From an uncultured Rhodospirillaceae bacterium (lineage in GTDB: Bacteria; Pseudomonadota; Alphaproteobacteria; Rhodospirillales; Magnetospirillaceae): 64,000 nucleotides of DNA. Within the stretch, counting starts at the first letter, position 1, and each line of letters begins with the position of its first letter. Below the pieces are notes generated by a model, which did no database searches, had not been told where the DNA came from, and was given only the letters and a program-made list of their open reading frames with translations. Positions 19,383 through 27,752 of this stretch are shown here, piece after piece. A program made the position numbers and the translations under genes. Where the stretch lies: positions 20,616-84,615 of the forward strand of contig CAIUSV010000051.1 in NCBI GenBank assembly GCA_903901915.1, written 5' to 3'.

Positions 19383-19939
19383 TCCGTCTCGCCCTTGCCG
19401 CCACCCTGTTGTTGGCCGCGCCGGCCGAGGCCCACAAGCTGAAGCTGTTCGCCGCCGCCGAGGGAGCGGTCATCGTCGGCACCGCCTATTTCTCCGGCGG
19501 AGATGCGGCGCGCGGCCTGACCGGCAGGGTGCTGGCGCCGGACGGTGCCGAAATCGCTACCTTCAACACCGGCGAAGACGGTGGGTTTCGCATCGAGGCC
19601 CTTTCCCGCATGGATCATACTTTGTCGGTCGACGGTGGTGACGGCCATGTCGCCAGCACCACGGTCGCGGCGGCCGAATTGCCCAGGTCGCTGCCGGCTT
19701 CGCCGCTGTCGGGCATGGTGATGTCGCCCCCGGCGGCCCCTTCCGCCGCCGCCGACATGCCGGTGGCCGCCACCGATGCCATCGAGGCGGCGGTGGCGCG
19801 GCAGATCCGGCCACTGCGACAACAGTTGGATGCCTACGAGGACAAGGTGCGGCTGCACGATCTGATCGGCGGTGTCGGCACCATTTTCGGTCTGTTCGGT
19901 ATTTACGCCTGGGTGTCGGCCCGAAGGAGGAGCCGGTGA
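19379..19939 (+). CDS. NikL-like auxiliary component of the Ni/Co importer
   Basis: 186 residues. A signal peptide (LALAATLLLAAPAEAH) leads to a mature protein starting HKLKLFAAAEG, an Ig-like periplasmic domain (TGRVLAPDGAEIATFNTGEDG, FRIEAL), an Ala/Pro-rich stretch and a C-terminal membrane anchor (HDLIGGVGTIFGLFGIYAW) with a basic cytoplasmic tail. The layout fits the NikL type of accessory subunit that replaces CbiN/NikN in some operons. It overlaps both cbiM and cbiQ by 4 bp. As in the DUF4198 protein, a histidine follows the predicted cleavage site. Confidence 0.7.
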   Translation: MIRLALAATLLLAAPAEAHKLKLFAAAEGAVIVGTAYFSGGDAARGLTGRVLAPDGAEIATFNTGEDGGFRIEALSRMDHTLSVDGGDGHVASTTVAAAELPRSLPASPLSGMVMSPPAAPSAAADMPVAATDAIEAAVARQIRPLRQQLDAYEDKVRLHDLIGGVGTIFGLFGIYAWVSARRRSR

Positions 19940-20706
19940 GCATTCTCGATACCGCCACGCCGCGAACCGCGCGGTCGCTGATGGCGCGGCTTGATCCCCG
20001 CACCCGGGTGATCCTGGCGCTGTTGTTCGCGCTGGCGACGGTGGCGATCGACGAGATAACGGCGCTGGCGGCGGCGCTGGGCGTGGCGCTGACGCTGGCG
20101 GTGCTGGCGCGGCTGCCGCTTGGTGCCACCATGCGGCGGATGCTGGGGCTGGAAGGATTCATGCTGGCGGTGCTGGTGCTGCTGCCGGTGACGGTGCCGG
20201 GACGACCGGTGGCCGAGCTGTTCGGCCTGGTGGTGTCGGCGGAAGGGTTGGCGCGCGCCGTGGCGATCGCGCTCAAGGCCAACGCCGTCGCGGTGGCGCT
20301 GCTGGCGTTGGTGGGGTCGATGGAGATCGTGGCGCTGGGCCGGGCGCTGGCACGGCTGGGGGCACCGGAACGGCTGGTCCACCTGCTGCTGTTCACCGTG
20401 CGCTATATCGAGGTGCTGGAGCGCGAATACCGTCGCCTGCGGCTGGCCATGCGGGCGCGGGCGTTCCGCCCCACCACCAGCCTGCATTGTTGGCGTTCAC
20501 TGGGCTATCTGTTCGGCATGTTGATGGTGCGCTCACTGGAACGGGCCGAACGGATCGATGCCGCCATGCGCTGCCGGGGCTTTACCGGTCGCTTTCATGC
20601 GTTGGACGGCGATGATGACGGCGGTCGCGGGGGGGCGCCGGGGGCGCTGGACTGGGGGGTTGGCGCCGCCACCGTGACGGTGGTCGCGCTTGCCGGGCTG
20701 ATATGA
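19936..20706 (+). CDS. cbiQ: CbiQ/NikQ-type transmembrane coupling protein
   Basis: 256 residues. Several hydrophobic helices (VILALLFALATVAI, LAVLVLLPVTVP) are followed by the two Ala-Arg-Gly-type coupling motifs of ECF T components: RLAMRARAFRP and DAAMRCRGFTG. These helices link the S component to the ATPase. LLLFTVRYIEVLEREYRR is the family's conserved central region. GTG start overlapping the previous stop. It works with CbiM and CbiO in the inner membrane. Confidence 0.92.
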   Translation: MSILDTATPRTARSLMARLDPRTRVILALLFALATVAIDEITALAAALGVALTLAVLARLPLGATMRRMLGLEGFMLAVLVLLPVTVPGRPVAELFGLVVSAEGLARAVAIALKANAVAVALLALVGSMEIVALGRALARLGAPERLVHLLLFTVRYIEVLEREYRRLRLAMRARAFRPTTSLHCWRSLGYLFGMLMVRSLERAERIDAAMRCRGFTGRFHALDGDDDGGRGGAPGALDWGVGAATVTVVALAGLI

Positions 20707-21356
20707 CGGAACTGATCCGTCTCGAGGCGGTGTCGTTCGCCTACGACGCGGCGCGGCCGGTGCTGCGGGGTGTCGATTTCACCCTGGCCGCCGGCCAGCG
20801 GCTGGCGCTGAACGGTACCAACGGCGCCGGCAAGACCACCCTGCTGCATCTGATGGTCGGGCTGGTGGCGCCCTCGGCGGGACGGGTGATCGCCTTTGGC
20901 CGCGAACGACGGAGCGAGGCCGATTTCGTCGAGGTTCGGGGCCGGGCTGGCTTGCTGTTCCAGGACGCCGATGACCAGTTGTTCTGTCCGACCGTCGCCG
21001 AGGACGTGGCGTTCGGACCGCTCAACCAGGGCAAGAGCCGGGCCGAGGCGCGGGCCATCGTCCATGACACCCTGGCATCGCTGGGGCTGGAAAAGCTGGA
21101 GAACCGCGTTACCCACAAGCTGTCCGGCGGCGAACGGCGGCTGGTGTCGCTGGCGGCGGTGCTGGCGATGCGGCCCGAGGCGCTGCTGCTGGATGAACCG
21201 ACCAACGCGCTTGACCAGCCGACACGGTCGCGCCTGCTTGATATCCTCGCCGGGCTGGATCAGGCGATGGTGATCGTGTCGCATGACCGCGAGGTGCTGG
21301 AACGCCTCGCCACCGCCGAAATCCGCCTTGAAGACGGACGGTTAGCCCGAGATTGA
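20703..21356 (+). CDS. cbiO: CbiO/NikO-type ATPase of the Ni/Co importer
   Basis: 217 residues of an ABC ATPase: Walker A NGTNGAGKTTLLHLM, Q-loop region LLFQDADDQLFCPTVAEDV (typical of ECF/CbiO ATPases), signature LSGGERRLVSLAAVLA, Walker B ALLLDEPTNALD and H-switch VSHDREVLE. It powers metal uptake with CbiM and CbiQ. It is shorter at the C-terminus than many CbiO proteins. It is the last gene of the operon, and its final 15 bp overlap the end of the convergent gene downstream. Confidence 0.95.
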   Translation: MTELIRLEAVSFAYDAARPVLRGVDFTLAAGQRLALNGTNGAGKTTLLHLMVGLVAPSAGRVIAFGRERRSEADFVEVRGRAGLLFQDADDQLFCPTVAEDVAFGPLNQGKSRAEARAIVHDTLASLGLEKLENRVTHKLSGGERRLVSLAAVLAMRPEALLLDEPTNALDQPTRSRLLDILAGLDQAMVIVSHDREVLERLATAEIRLEDGRLARD

Positions 21357-22556
21357 GACCGGCGGCGGCGCCTTGCTGGCGCCCAGCGCTTCCAACGCCC
21401 GCGCCAGCACCGGCCGGGACTTGACCAGATCGGCGCCGAGGTTTTCGCTCGGTGTGGTCTCGACTCCGACATAGGCCGATCCCAGCGCCGATTCATAGAC
21501 CTTGCGCATTTCCTCCAGGCTGGGTGGCGGCACCGGCATGGCCGCCAGACGCTCGGCCAGCTTTTGGGCGGCGTAAACCTGGCCGTCGTGGCAGAAGCTC
21601 TGCTTGAAGCGCTGTTCGCCCAGCATGGTGTAGGCCACCATCATGAAGGCGGCGAAGCGGCGGATATCGCCGCCCAGCACCGGCAGCAGCGCCCGCACCA
21701 CTTCGGCGTCGGCGGCGGAGACCTGGGCCACGGCGCGGCGGATGCGATTGACTTCGGTCTTGGGGAACAGCCGCGCCAGATCCATCTGCTGGACCACCCG
21801 CCACAGGATTTCGGCGTCGATGGTGTCGCGACCGGGCACCAGCAGGCGCTTGGTGTCGTCGAGCAGCAACGGCGGGCGGCCGTCGCGCGGGGCGGCACCC
21901 GGGGCGGCCAGGGCCTGAAGCTCGGCGGCTTCGCGGATTTCCAGCAGCCGGGGGCCGAGATGGGCCACCAGGGCGGGCGCCATCGGGGCGTAATGGGGAA
22001 TCAGCAGGACTTGCCAGTCGAACTGGAGATGGTCGCGGATGGCCTGATACAACGCCTCGGCCCGTGACGGCGCCTTGGGGGTGCGCTTGACCACGGGCGG
22101 ACTGGCGAGATGAAGGGCGATGGCCAGCCGCTTCAGCAGCGGGGTTTTGACCACCGGCGGCTTGAACCGGCTGCGAAAGTCGAGCCGGGCGCGGAAATAG
22201 CGCCGCGCCGACGCCCGCACCACCAGCGCCACCGCCTCGGCCAGGGTGCGACCGCACGACAGCACCTGATTGTCGGCGGTCACCGGCCGACGCTCGCCAT
22301 CGGTCACCGTTTCGCGGAACAGGTCGGGCCGGGCGCGGAACAGGCGCAGGCACTGGTCGAGCAGCCGGGGATCGTTCATCACCGCGTCATAGGCGGCGGG
22401 ACGGGGCAGCGCCCGCAGTTCGGCGATCTCGCGGCGAAAGACGTCGATCACCGAACTTTCCAGGGCGCCGCGGACCGCCTCGATTCCAGGGTCGGTGGAG
22501 GCCTGGAGCCGGGGTTTCCGGGCGGTGGTCGCTTTGGCTGTCCGTGGCTCAGACAT
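21342..22556 (-). CDS. Conserved protein of unknown function
   Basis: 404 residues with no signal peptide or membrane segment; family not recognised. It has a basic N-terminus (MSEPRTAKATTARKPR), then a mostly helical protein. Landmarks are LSCGRTLAEAVALVVRASARRYF near residue 100, LQFDWQVLLIPHYAPMAPALVAHLGPRLLEI near the middle and FMMVAYTMLGEQRFKQSFCHDGQVY toward the end. I chose the ATG at 22556 because upstream codons are AT-rich and unlike the rest of the gene. It converges with cbiO, and its promoter must lie in the palindrome-rich spacer shared with the His-rich gene. Confidence 0.75.
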   Translation of the reverse strand: MSEPRTAKATTARKPRLQASTDPGIEAVRGALESSVIDVFRREIAELRALPRPAAYDAVMNDPRLLDQCLRLFRARPDLFRETVTDGERRPVTADNQVLSCGRTLAEAVALVVRASARRYFRARLDFRSRFKPPVVKTPLLKRLAIALHLASPPVVKRTPKAPSRAEALYQAIRDHLQFDWQVLLIPHYAPMAPALVAHLGPRLLEIREAAELQALAAPGAAPRDGRPPLLLDDTKRLLVPGRDTIDAEILWRVVQQMDLARLFPKTEVNRIRRAVAQVSAADAEVVRALLPVLGGDIRRFAAFMMVAYTMLGEQRFKQSFCHDGQVYAAQKLAERLAAMPVPPPSLEEMRKVYESALGSAYVGVETTPSENLGADLVKSRPVLARALEALGASKAPPPVSISG

Positions 22557-22797
22557 GGCGGTTGATCCCAGGTCAAAATTGACCATATAGGATACATAGT
22601 GCAATAGGATGTAAACAACTTCAATATCTATTGCATATGCCGCCAATAATAACGGCATTCATTACAGCAATAATGCATTATTACTTTGCTATACCTTTGC
22701 GTAAAATTTTACGCAGTTTGAAAATCGCCATCCCCCTTCACCCCGACATCCGGTCGGGAGTAGACTTGCCGCAGCAACCCCAAGCGGGAGGATGGCC
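22557..22797. promoter_or_regulatory. AT-rich divergent spacer with four inverted repeats
   Basis: This 241-bp gap is strikingly AT-rich against its surroundings. It contains GGTCAA-AA-TTGACC (22571-22584), TGCAATAG...CTATTGCA (22600-22607 with 22628-22635), the 14-bp palindrome AATAATGCATTATT (22669-22682) and the 18-bp palindrome TGCGTAAAATTTTACGCA (22698-22715). It separates divergent genes and should contain both promoters. The last palindrome sits 82 bp before the His-rich gene and is a good operator candidate for a dimeric regulator, perhaps a metal sensor. Confidence 0.6.
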
Positions 22798-23112
22798 ATG
22801 CATGGCGGGCATCAACACGGACAGGGCCATCACCACGGCCACGGCGAGGAGCGCGGGCACGAACACAAGCATGCCCATGCCCATGATCACAGCCACGTTC
22901 ACGCCCATCCCCATGCCCACGGCGAGGTCGAGCACAGCCATCCCCATGGCCACAACCACGCCCACGAGCACCTCCACCAGCACAGCCATCCCCATGGCCA
23001 TGCCGCCGGCGAGGGGCACGATCACGGGCACGACCAGCCCAAGCACGCGTGGAAGCCGCACGAGCATCGTCATGCCGATGATGACCTGGAAGGTCACGAC
23101 CACGATCACTGA
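22798..23112 (+). CDS. Histidine-rich (40 of 104 residues) putative metal-binding protein
   Basis: 104 residues, of which 40 are histidine, arranged mostly as alternating H-x-H (for example HKHAHAHDHSHVHAHPHAH) with Gly, Ala, Asp and Glu between. There is no signal peptide, so it should be cytosolic. GGGAGG at 22786-22791 is 6 bp before the ATG at 22798, which makes that start better than the ATG at 22792. Composition recalls Hpn-type nickel stores and the His-rich regions of HypB, SlyD or zinc chaperones. The nickel/cobalt importer ends 1.4 kb away. Nickel or zinc buffering is inference; no fold is recognisable. Confidence 0.75.
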   Translation: MHGGHQHGQGHHHGHGEERGHEHKHAHAHDHSHVHAHPHAHGEVEHSHPHGHNHAHEHLHQHSHPHGHAAGEGHDHGHDQPKHAWKPHEHRHADDDLEGHDHDH

Positions 23113-23130
23113 GGTGGGAGCGGGATCCGG

Positions 23131-24483
23131 CTACCGCCCCGCCACGGTAAGGCCATCGAGGCGCAGCGTCGGGCAATCGACGCCGTGGCGCAGCACCAGA
23201 TCGCTGGCCGGGGTCAGGTTGAGGAACATGTCCTTGAGATTGCCGGCCACCGTCACCTCGGCTACCGGGAAGGACATCTCGCCGCCGGAAATCCAAAAGC
23301 CGGCGGCACCGCGCGAATAGTCGCCGGTAACGCCGTTGATGCCCTGGCCGAACAGGTCGGTGATGTAGAAACCGTCGGGAATATCGTGAATCAGCTCGGC
23401 CGGAGTGACCGCCCCGGCCTCGAGATAAAAGTTGCTGGGCGAGGGTGACGGCGGCGACGTGGTGCCCCGGCTGGCATGACCGGTGGAGTGCATGCCCAAT
23501 TGCCGTGCCGAGCGCAAATCCAACAGCCAGGTGGTCAGCACCCCATCCTCGACCACGGCGCGGCGGCTGGTGGCCACACCCTCGCCGTCGCAGGGGCGCG
23601 AGCGCAGGCCCCGCTGCCGGTGGGGGTCGTCGATGATGCGGATCCCCTTGGGAAAGATCGCCTGACCCAGGCGGTCCTTGAGGAAGGTGGTGCCGCGCGC
23701 CACGCTGGCGCCGTTGATCGCCCCGGTCAGGCTGGATATCAGGCCGCGGGCCACCCTGGGGTCATAGATCACCGGCACCTGCCGGGTGGCGACCTTGCGC
23801 GCCCCCAGCCGGCGGACGGCGCGGCTGCCGGCGTCGCGGCCGACCTCCTCGGGCGTGCGCAGATCGGCGAAGTGCACGGCGGTGGTGTAGTCGTAGTCCC
23901 GCTCCATGCCATTGACGGCGTCACCGGCCAGCACGCGGACCGAAAACGACGAATTGGTCACCGCATAGCCGTAGGCGAAACCGTTGGAGGCGACGATGGC
24001 GACGCCCGAGCGGCCCCAGCCGGCGGAAGCACCCTCCGAATTGGTAACGCCGGTAACGGCGCGGGCGGCGTCCTCGCCCCGCCGGACCATGTCGATCAGC
24101 CGCTCGGCGGTGGGCTCGACCGGGTCGCAGACGTCAAGTTCGGGAAAGTCGTGAGCCAGTTCGGCCGGGTCGGCCAAACCGCAATAGGGGTCTTCGGGAA
24201 CGATCTGGGCCATGGTGACGGCGCGTTCGACCAGTTCGGCCAGGGCAGTCGGCGAGCGGTCGGAGGACGAGACGAACGCCTGACGCCGGCCGATCAGGAC
24301 CCGCAGGCCGATGTCACCCGACTCCGAGCGCTCCAGGCGTTCCATTTCGCCCAGGCGCAGGCCCACCGACAGCGACACCGAATCGATCAGCACCGCATCG
24401 GCGGCGTCGGCGCCGGCCTTGCGGGCGCTGGCGACCAGATCGCCCAGCAGATCGATCGACGCGGAGGACGAGGGGCCGGACAT
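23131..24483 (-). CDS. pmbA: PmbA/TldE metallopeptidase-family protein
   Basis: 450 residues. The N-terminal region has ADAADAVLIDSVSLSVGLRLGE followed by LERSESGDIGLRVLIGRRQAFVSSSD, as in TldD/PmbA. The C-terminal half contains GVDCPTLRLDGLTVAG, SRGAAGFWISGGEMSFPV and LKDMFLNL. PmbA (TldE) forms a heterodimeric protease with TldD that trims unstructured peptides and matures some modified peptides; TldD carries the metal site, and no HExxxH is visible here, which fits the TldE role. No tldD lies in the window. It converges with the His-rich gene 18 bp away. Confidence 0.92.
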   Translation of the reverse strand: MSGPSSSASIDLLGDLVASARKAGADAADAVLIDSVSLSVGLRLGEMERLERSESGDIGLRVLIGRRQAFVSSSDRSPTALAELVERAVTMAQIVPEDPYCGLADPAELAHDFPELDVCDPVEPTAERLIDMVRRGEDAARAVTGVTNSEGASAGWGRSGVAIVASNGFAYGYAVTNSSFSVRVLAGDAVNGMERDYDYTTAVHFADLRTPEEVGRDAGSRAVRRLGARKVATRQVPVIYDPRVARGLISSLTGAINGASVARGTTFLKDRLGQAIFPKGIRIIDDPHRQRGLRSRPCDGEGVATSRRAVVEDGVLTTWLLDLRSARQLGMHSTGHASRGTTSPPSPSPSNFYLEAGAVTPAELIHDIPDGFYITDLFGQGINGVTGDYSRGAAGFWISGGEMSFPVAEVTVAGNLKDMFLNLTPASDLVLRHGVDCPTLRLDGLTVAGR

Positions 24484-24553
24484 GACGGGTGCTCCCCAAC
24501 AGGGATTGGAGAGGAAGGCTAGCGCGGAAATCGCGTCGGCGTAAAGGGCCGCT

Positions 24554-25231
24554 TCAGGGAATCGGACTAAGACCGATGACCAGGGGATGCAAAGCCATCA
24601 GTGCCAGCACCAATGCCAGACCGCCCAACGGCCGCCAAGGCCCCAGTTCGGCCATCATGGCGCCCCAGGCGACCGGTCCCGCCGTGGCGGCGGCAAGCCA
24701 CCGCCACTCGGCCTCGCCCAGGGAGCGGCGGCGGCGCCCGTCGAGGATGCGTGGTCCCAGCAGCGACAGGATCAGCAACGGTACGAACAGCACCAGTCCG
24801 GCGAGATGGCCGTTGGGGATGACATGGCCACCGCTCCACAGCGCCAGCCCCCACACCACCGGATGGCGGGTGAGGCGCAGCACACCGGGGTGGGCGGGAT
24901 CGAATCCCCGGTTGCCGGGGCCGATGGAAAACGGATTGGGGGTGGTCAGTCCCGCCACCCACAGCACGCAGGCGACCGGCATCGCCAGTGACGGCGCCCA
25001 GCGCATCCAGGGCTGCTGCTCCCACAACACCACGGTGGGCGAATCCAGCGCGGCGGCGACCACCCACGCCAGTAGCACCGCCGACAGCAGCGAATAGCCC
25101 AGCTGGAAGCCGATCTTGCCGCAGCGCGCCTCGACGTGGCGGCGGAGCGGCGGTTGGGTGAAGGCCGAATGCGCCGCCAGGAAGACGACCAGAGCGAAGA
25201 CCAAATGGCCGAAGCTTCCGGTCGGGGCCAC
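24554..25231 (-). CDS. NnrU family membrane protein
   Basis: 225 residues with six or so hydrophobic segments. LVFALVVFLAAHSAF at the start and LTRHPVVWGLALWSGGHVIPNG in the middle are the NnrU signatures. NnrU was named for a role in nitric-oxide/nitrite respiration, but many members are simply conserved inner-membrane proteins related to isoprenylcysteine methyltransferase-like folds. It follows folD by 3 bp on the same strand, so it is the last gene of the yggT-DUF167-folD-nnrU operon. There is no denitrification gene nearby. Confidence 0.88.
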   Translation of the reverse strand: MAPTGSFGHLVFALVVFLAAHSAFTQPPLRRHVEARCGKIGFQLGYSLLSAVLLAWVVAAALDSPTVVLWEQQPWMRWAPSLAMPVACVLWVAGLTTPNPFSIGPGNRGFDPAHPGVLRLTRHPVVWGLALWSGGHVIPNGHLAGLVLFVPLLILSLLGPRILDGRRRRSLGEAEWRWLAAATAGPVAWGAMMAELGPWRPLGGLALVLALMALHPLVIGLSPIP

Positions 25232-25234
25232 CGG

Positions 25235-26122
25235 CTAGATGTCCTTCAACGGCAAGCGGTGTTGCCGGGCGCAGGCCACCAGGGTGTTGCGCAGCAGGCA
25301 GGCGATGGTCATCGGCCCGACACCGCCCGGCACCGGGGTGATGGCGCCGGCGACCTTGACCGCCTCGGCGAAATTGACGTCCCCCACCAGCTTTTTGCCG
25401 CCGTCGGGCAACTCGATGCGGTTGATGCCGACGTCGATGACGGTGCAGCCCGGCTTCAGCCAGTCGCCGCGCACCATCTCGGGCTTGCCGACGGCGGCGA
25501 TCACGATGTCGGCGCGCCGCACCACTCCCGGCAGGTCGCGGGTCTGGGAATGGGCGACGGTGACGGTGCAGCTTTCGCGGATCAGCAGCTGGGCCATGGG
25601 CTTGCCGACGATGTTGCTGCGTCCCACCACCACCGCGTCGAGTCCGGCCAGCTTGCCGAGACGGTCCTTGAGCAGCATCAGCGACCCCAGGGGAGTACAG
25701 GGCACCAGGGCGTCACCGCCCGAGGCCAGCCGGCCGACATTGATGGGGTGAAAGCCGTCCACATCCTTGGCGGGGTCGATGGCCTCGATCACCTTCTGGG
25801 AATCGATATGTTTGGGCAGCGGCAATTGCACCAGGATACCGTGGACCTCGGGGTCGTTGTTCAACCCGTGGATCAGGGTCAGCACCTCGTGCTCGGGGGT
25901 GTCGGCCGGCAAGGTGTGCTCGAACGAGCGCATGCCGGCCTCGATCGTCCGCTTGTGCTTGGTCCGCACGTAGACCTGGCTGGCCGGATCCTCGCCCACC
26001 AGCACCACCGCCAGGCCGGGGACGACGTGATGGTGGTCGCGCAGCCCGCGCACATGGTCGGCGATGGTCTCGCGCAGCCGGGAGGAAAACAGATTGCCGT
26101 CGATCAGCTTGGCTTCACTCAT
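25235..26122 (-). CDS. folD: Methylene-THF dehydrogenase/cyclohydrolase FolD
   Basis: 295 residues. It has [15 protein letters not shown] (with the catalytic lysine of the Y-x3-K region), [10 protein letters not shown], the NADP-binding [17 protein letters not shown] and [15 protein letters not shown]. It oxidises 5,10-methylene-THF and hydrolyses the product to 10-formyl-THF in the cytoplasm for purine and formyl-Met synthesis. I chose the ATG at 26122 (MSEAKLIDG) because family homology begins there; it overlaps the end of the DUF167 gene by 8 bp. Confidence 0.97.
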   Translation of the reverse strand: MSEAKLIDGNLFSSRLRETIADHVRGLRDHHHVVPGLAVVLVGEDPASQVYVRTKHKRTIEAGMRSFEHTLPADTPEHEVLTLIHGLNNDPEVHGILVQLPLPKHIDSQKVIEAIDPAKDVDGFHPINVGRLASGGDALVPCTPLGSLMLLKDRLGKLAGLDAVVVGRSNIVGKPMAQLLIRESCTVTVAHSQTRDLPGVVRRADIVIAAVGKPEMVRGDWLKPGCTVIDVGINRIELPDGGKKLVGDVNFAEAVKVAGAITPVPGGVGPMTIACLLRNTLVACARQHRLPLKDI

Positions 26123-26444
26123 GATGTCCCGCCATCCATAGGTCAAGGCGTTGCCGCAGCTCGGCGGCGTCGCCGGAAATCAATATCACCTTGCGCCGGT
26201 CGGTCGCGCCCTGAATCACCGCCATGGAGGTCCGGGGCAGGCGCCACTGCTTGGCCAGCAGTCTGATCAGCGCGGCATTGGCTTTGCCGTCCTCGGGCAC
26301 CGCCGTCACCTGGACTTTCAGCACCACGCCGCCGTCGGCCTCGGCGGCGGTGCCGGCGATGCGGTCGCGCCCGGCCTTGGGAGTCAGGCGCAGCGCCACT
26401 CTCAGGCCGTCGGCCGCCGCGGTGAAGGGCGAGGCCTCGGCCAT
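26115..26444 (-). CDS. DUF167/YggU family protein
   Basis: 109 residues. [34 protein letters not shown] and KVILISGD follow the DUF167 (YggU) pattern exactly, and the size is standard. The function is unproven; the fold is small and basic. In alphaproteobacteria it usually sits between yggT and folD, as here, where it starts 2 bp after yggT and overlaps folD by 8 bp. Confidence 0.92.
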   Translation of the reverse strand: MAEASPFTAAADGLRVALRLTPKAGRDRIAGTAAEADGGVVLKVQVTAVPEDGKANAALIRLLAKQWRLPRTSMAVIQGATDRRKVILISGDAAELRQRLDLWMAGHHE

Positions 26445-26446
26445 GG

Positions 26447-26749
26447 TCAGATGGCGTATCTCAGGCGCCCCAGGACGCCCATCAGGAAATAGATGATCAG
26501 CCACAGCGCGATGGGCGACAGATCGACGGTGCCGAAATCGGGCATTACCCGGCGGATCGGCCGCAGGGCCGGCTCGGTCAGGCGATAGATCACGTCGATG
26601 ATGGTCCGCACGGTGGAGTTGTAGGTGTTGATGACGCCGAACGCCACCAGCCAGCTGACGATCACCGAGGCCAGTATGATGTACCAGTACAGATTCAAGG
26701 CCATCAGGACGACATCGATCAACGGGATCAAAATCGTATCCATGCCCAT
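26447..26749 (-). CDS. YggT family membrane protein
   Basis: About 100 residues with two hydrophobic regions: [28 protein letters not shown] and [17 protein letters not shown]. The loop between them, [22 protein letters not shown], is the YggT signature. These inner-membrane proteins are linked to osmotic tolerance and, in some bacteria, to divisome or envelope organisation. The start may be 26749 or the ATG 6 bp downstream. It is the first gene of the yggT-DUF167-folD-nnrU operon and is divergent from the hydrolase gene at 26858. Confidence 0.92.
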   Translation of the reverse strand: MGMDTILIPLIDVVLMALNLYWYIILASVIVSWLVAFGVINTYNSTVRTIIDVIYRLTEPALRPIRRVMPDFGTVDLSPIALWLIIYFLMGVLGRLRYAI

Positions 26750-26857
26750 CACCCCGAAACCAGTTTGCAAAGCGGCCCAACCCTATCCTTGGGCGACTTG
26801 TCGCGCAAGGCCACCGATGCCATCTTTGTGTCGGACCCGATCACAGGAAGGATGGCC

Positions 26858-27718
26858 ATGAAGGACGATATCAAAAGCCTGCTGCCCAAGACCGACATGA
26901 CCCGGCGCGGCTTCGTCTCGGCGGCGGTGCTGGCCACCGGCTACGCCCTGGCGGTCAGCCCCGCTACCGCCGAGGCCATTTCCACCGACACCGCCGGGCT
27001 GGTCGCCGGTGCCGTCTCCATCCCGGTGGCGGGTGGCAATCCGATGCCGGCCTACGCCGCCATGCCTGCCGGCAAAGGGCCGTTTCCCACCATGCTGGTG
27101 GTCCAGGAGATTTTCGGTGTTCACGAACACATTCGCGACGTCTGCCGTCGGCTGGCCAAGCTGGGCTATCTGGCGGTGGCGCCGGAGCTGTATTTCCGCC
27201 AGGGCGATCCGTCGGTGGTGCCCGACATTCCCACCCTGATCTCCACCTTGGTGTCCAAGGTGCCCGATGCCCAGGTGCTGGGCGACCTCGACGCCACCGC
27301 CGCCTGGGCGGCGGCCAATAACGGCGATCCCGCCCGGCTGGGCATCACCGGCTTTTGCTGGGGCGGGCGAATCGTCTGGCTGTACGCCGCGCACAATCCC
27401 CGGCTGAAGGCCGGGGTGGCGTGGTACGGAAAGCTGGCGGGCGAGGCTTCGGCCACCACGCCGAAGCATCCCATCGACATCGCCGCCGAACTGAAGGCGC
27501 CGGTGCTGGGGCTTTACGGCGGTGCCGACCAGGGCATTCCATTGGACACGGTGGAACGGATGAAGGCGGCGGTCAAGCTGGCCCGCGTGCCGGTGGAGAT
27601 CGTGGTCTACCCCGATACGCCCCACGCCTTCCACGCCGACTATCGCCCGTCCTACCGCGCCGAGGCGGCCAAGGACGGCTGGAAGCGGCTGGTGGCGTGG
27701 CTCAAGGCCAATCTGTAG
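26858..27718 (+). CDS. Exported dienelactone hydrolase-family protein (Tat signal)
   Basis: 286 residues. The N-terminus has a twin-arginine signal ([20 protein letters not shown]) cleaved near ATAEA. The alpha/beta hydrolase domain has the cysteine nucleophile in [13 protein letters not shown], the acid in [12 protein letters not shown] and the histidine in [17 protein letters not shown], the normal dienelactone hydrolase triad. The natural substrate is not clear; many relatives carry the name carboxymethylenebutenolidase without proof. AGGAAGG is 6 bp before the ATG at 26858, which decides the start over the ATG at 26852. Confidence 0.9.
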   Translation: MKDDIKSLLPKTDMTRRGFVSAAVLATGYALAVSPATAEAISTDTAGLVAGAVSIPVAGGNPMPAYAAMPAGKGPFPTMLVVQEIFGVHEHIRDVCRRLAKLGYLAVAPELYFRQGDPSVVPDIPTLISTLVSKVPDAQVLGDLDATAAWAAANNGDPARLGITGFCWGGRIVWLYAAHNPRLKAGVAWYGKLAGEASATTPKHPIDIAAELKAPVLGLYGGADQGIPLDTVERMKAAVKLARVPVEIVVYPDTPHAFHADYRPSYRAEAAKDGWKRLVAWLKANL

Positions 27719-27752
27719 ACCGACGAGGCCCGGTGGCGGGCCGGGAGGGCGT

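Noticed and set aside
22798..23112. CAC/CAT-rich tract as a simple non-coding satellite
   Set aside because: It has a well-spaced Shine-Dalgarno, an uninterrupted frame and mixed codons, which fit a protein better than a satellite.
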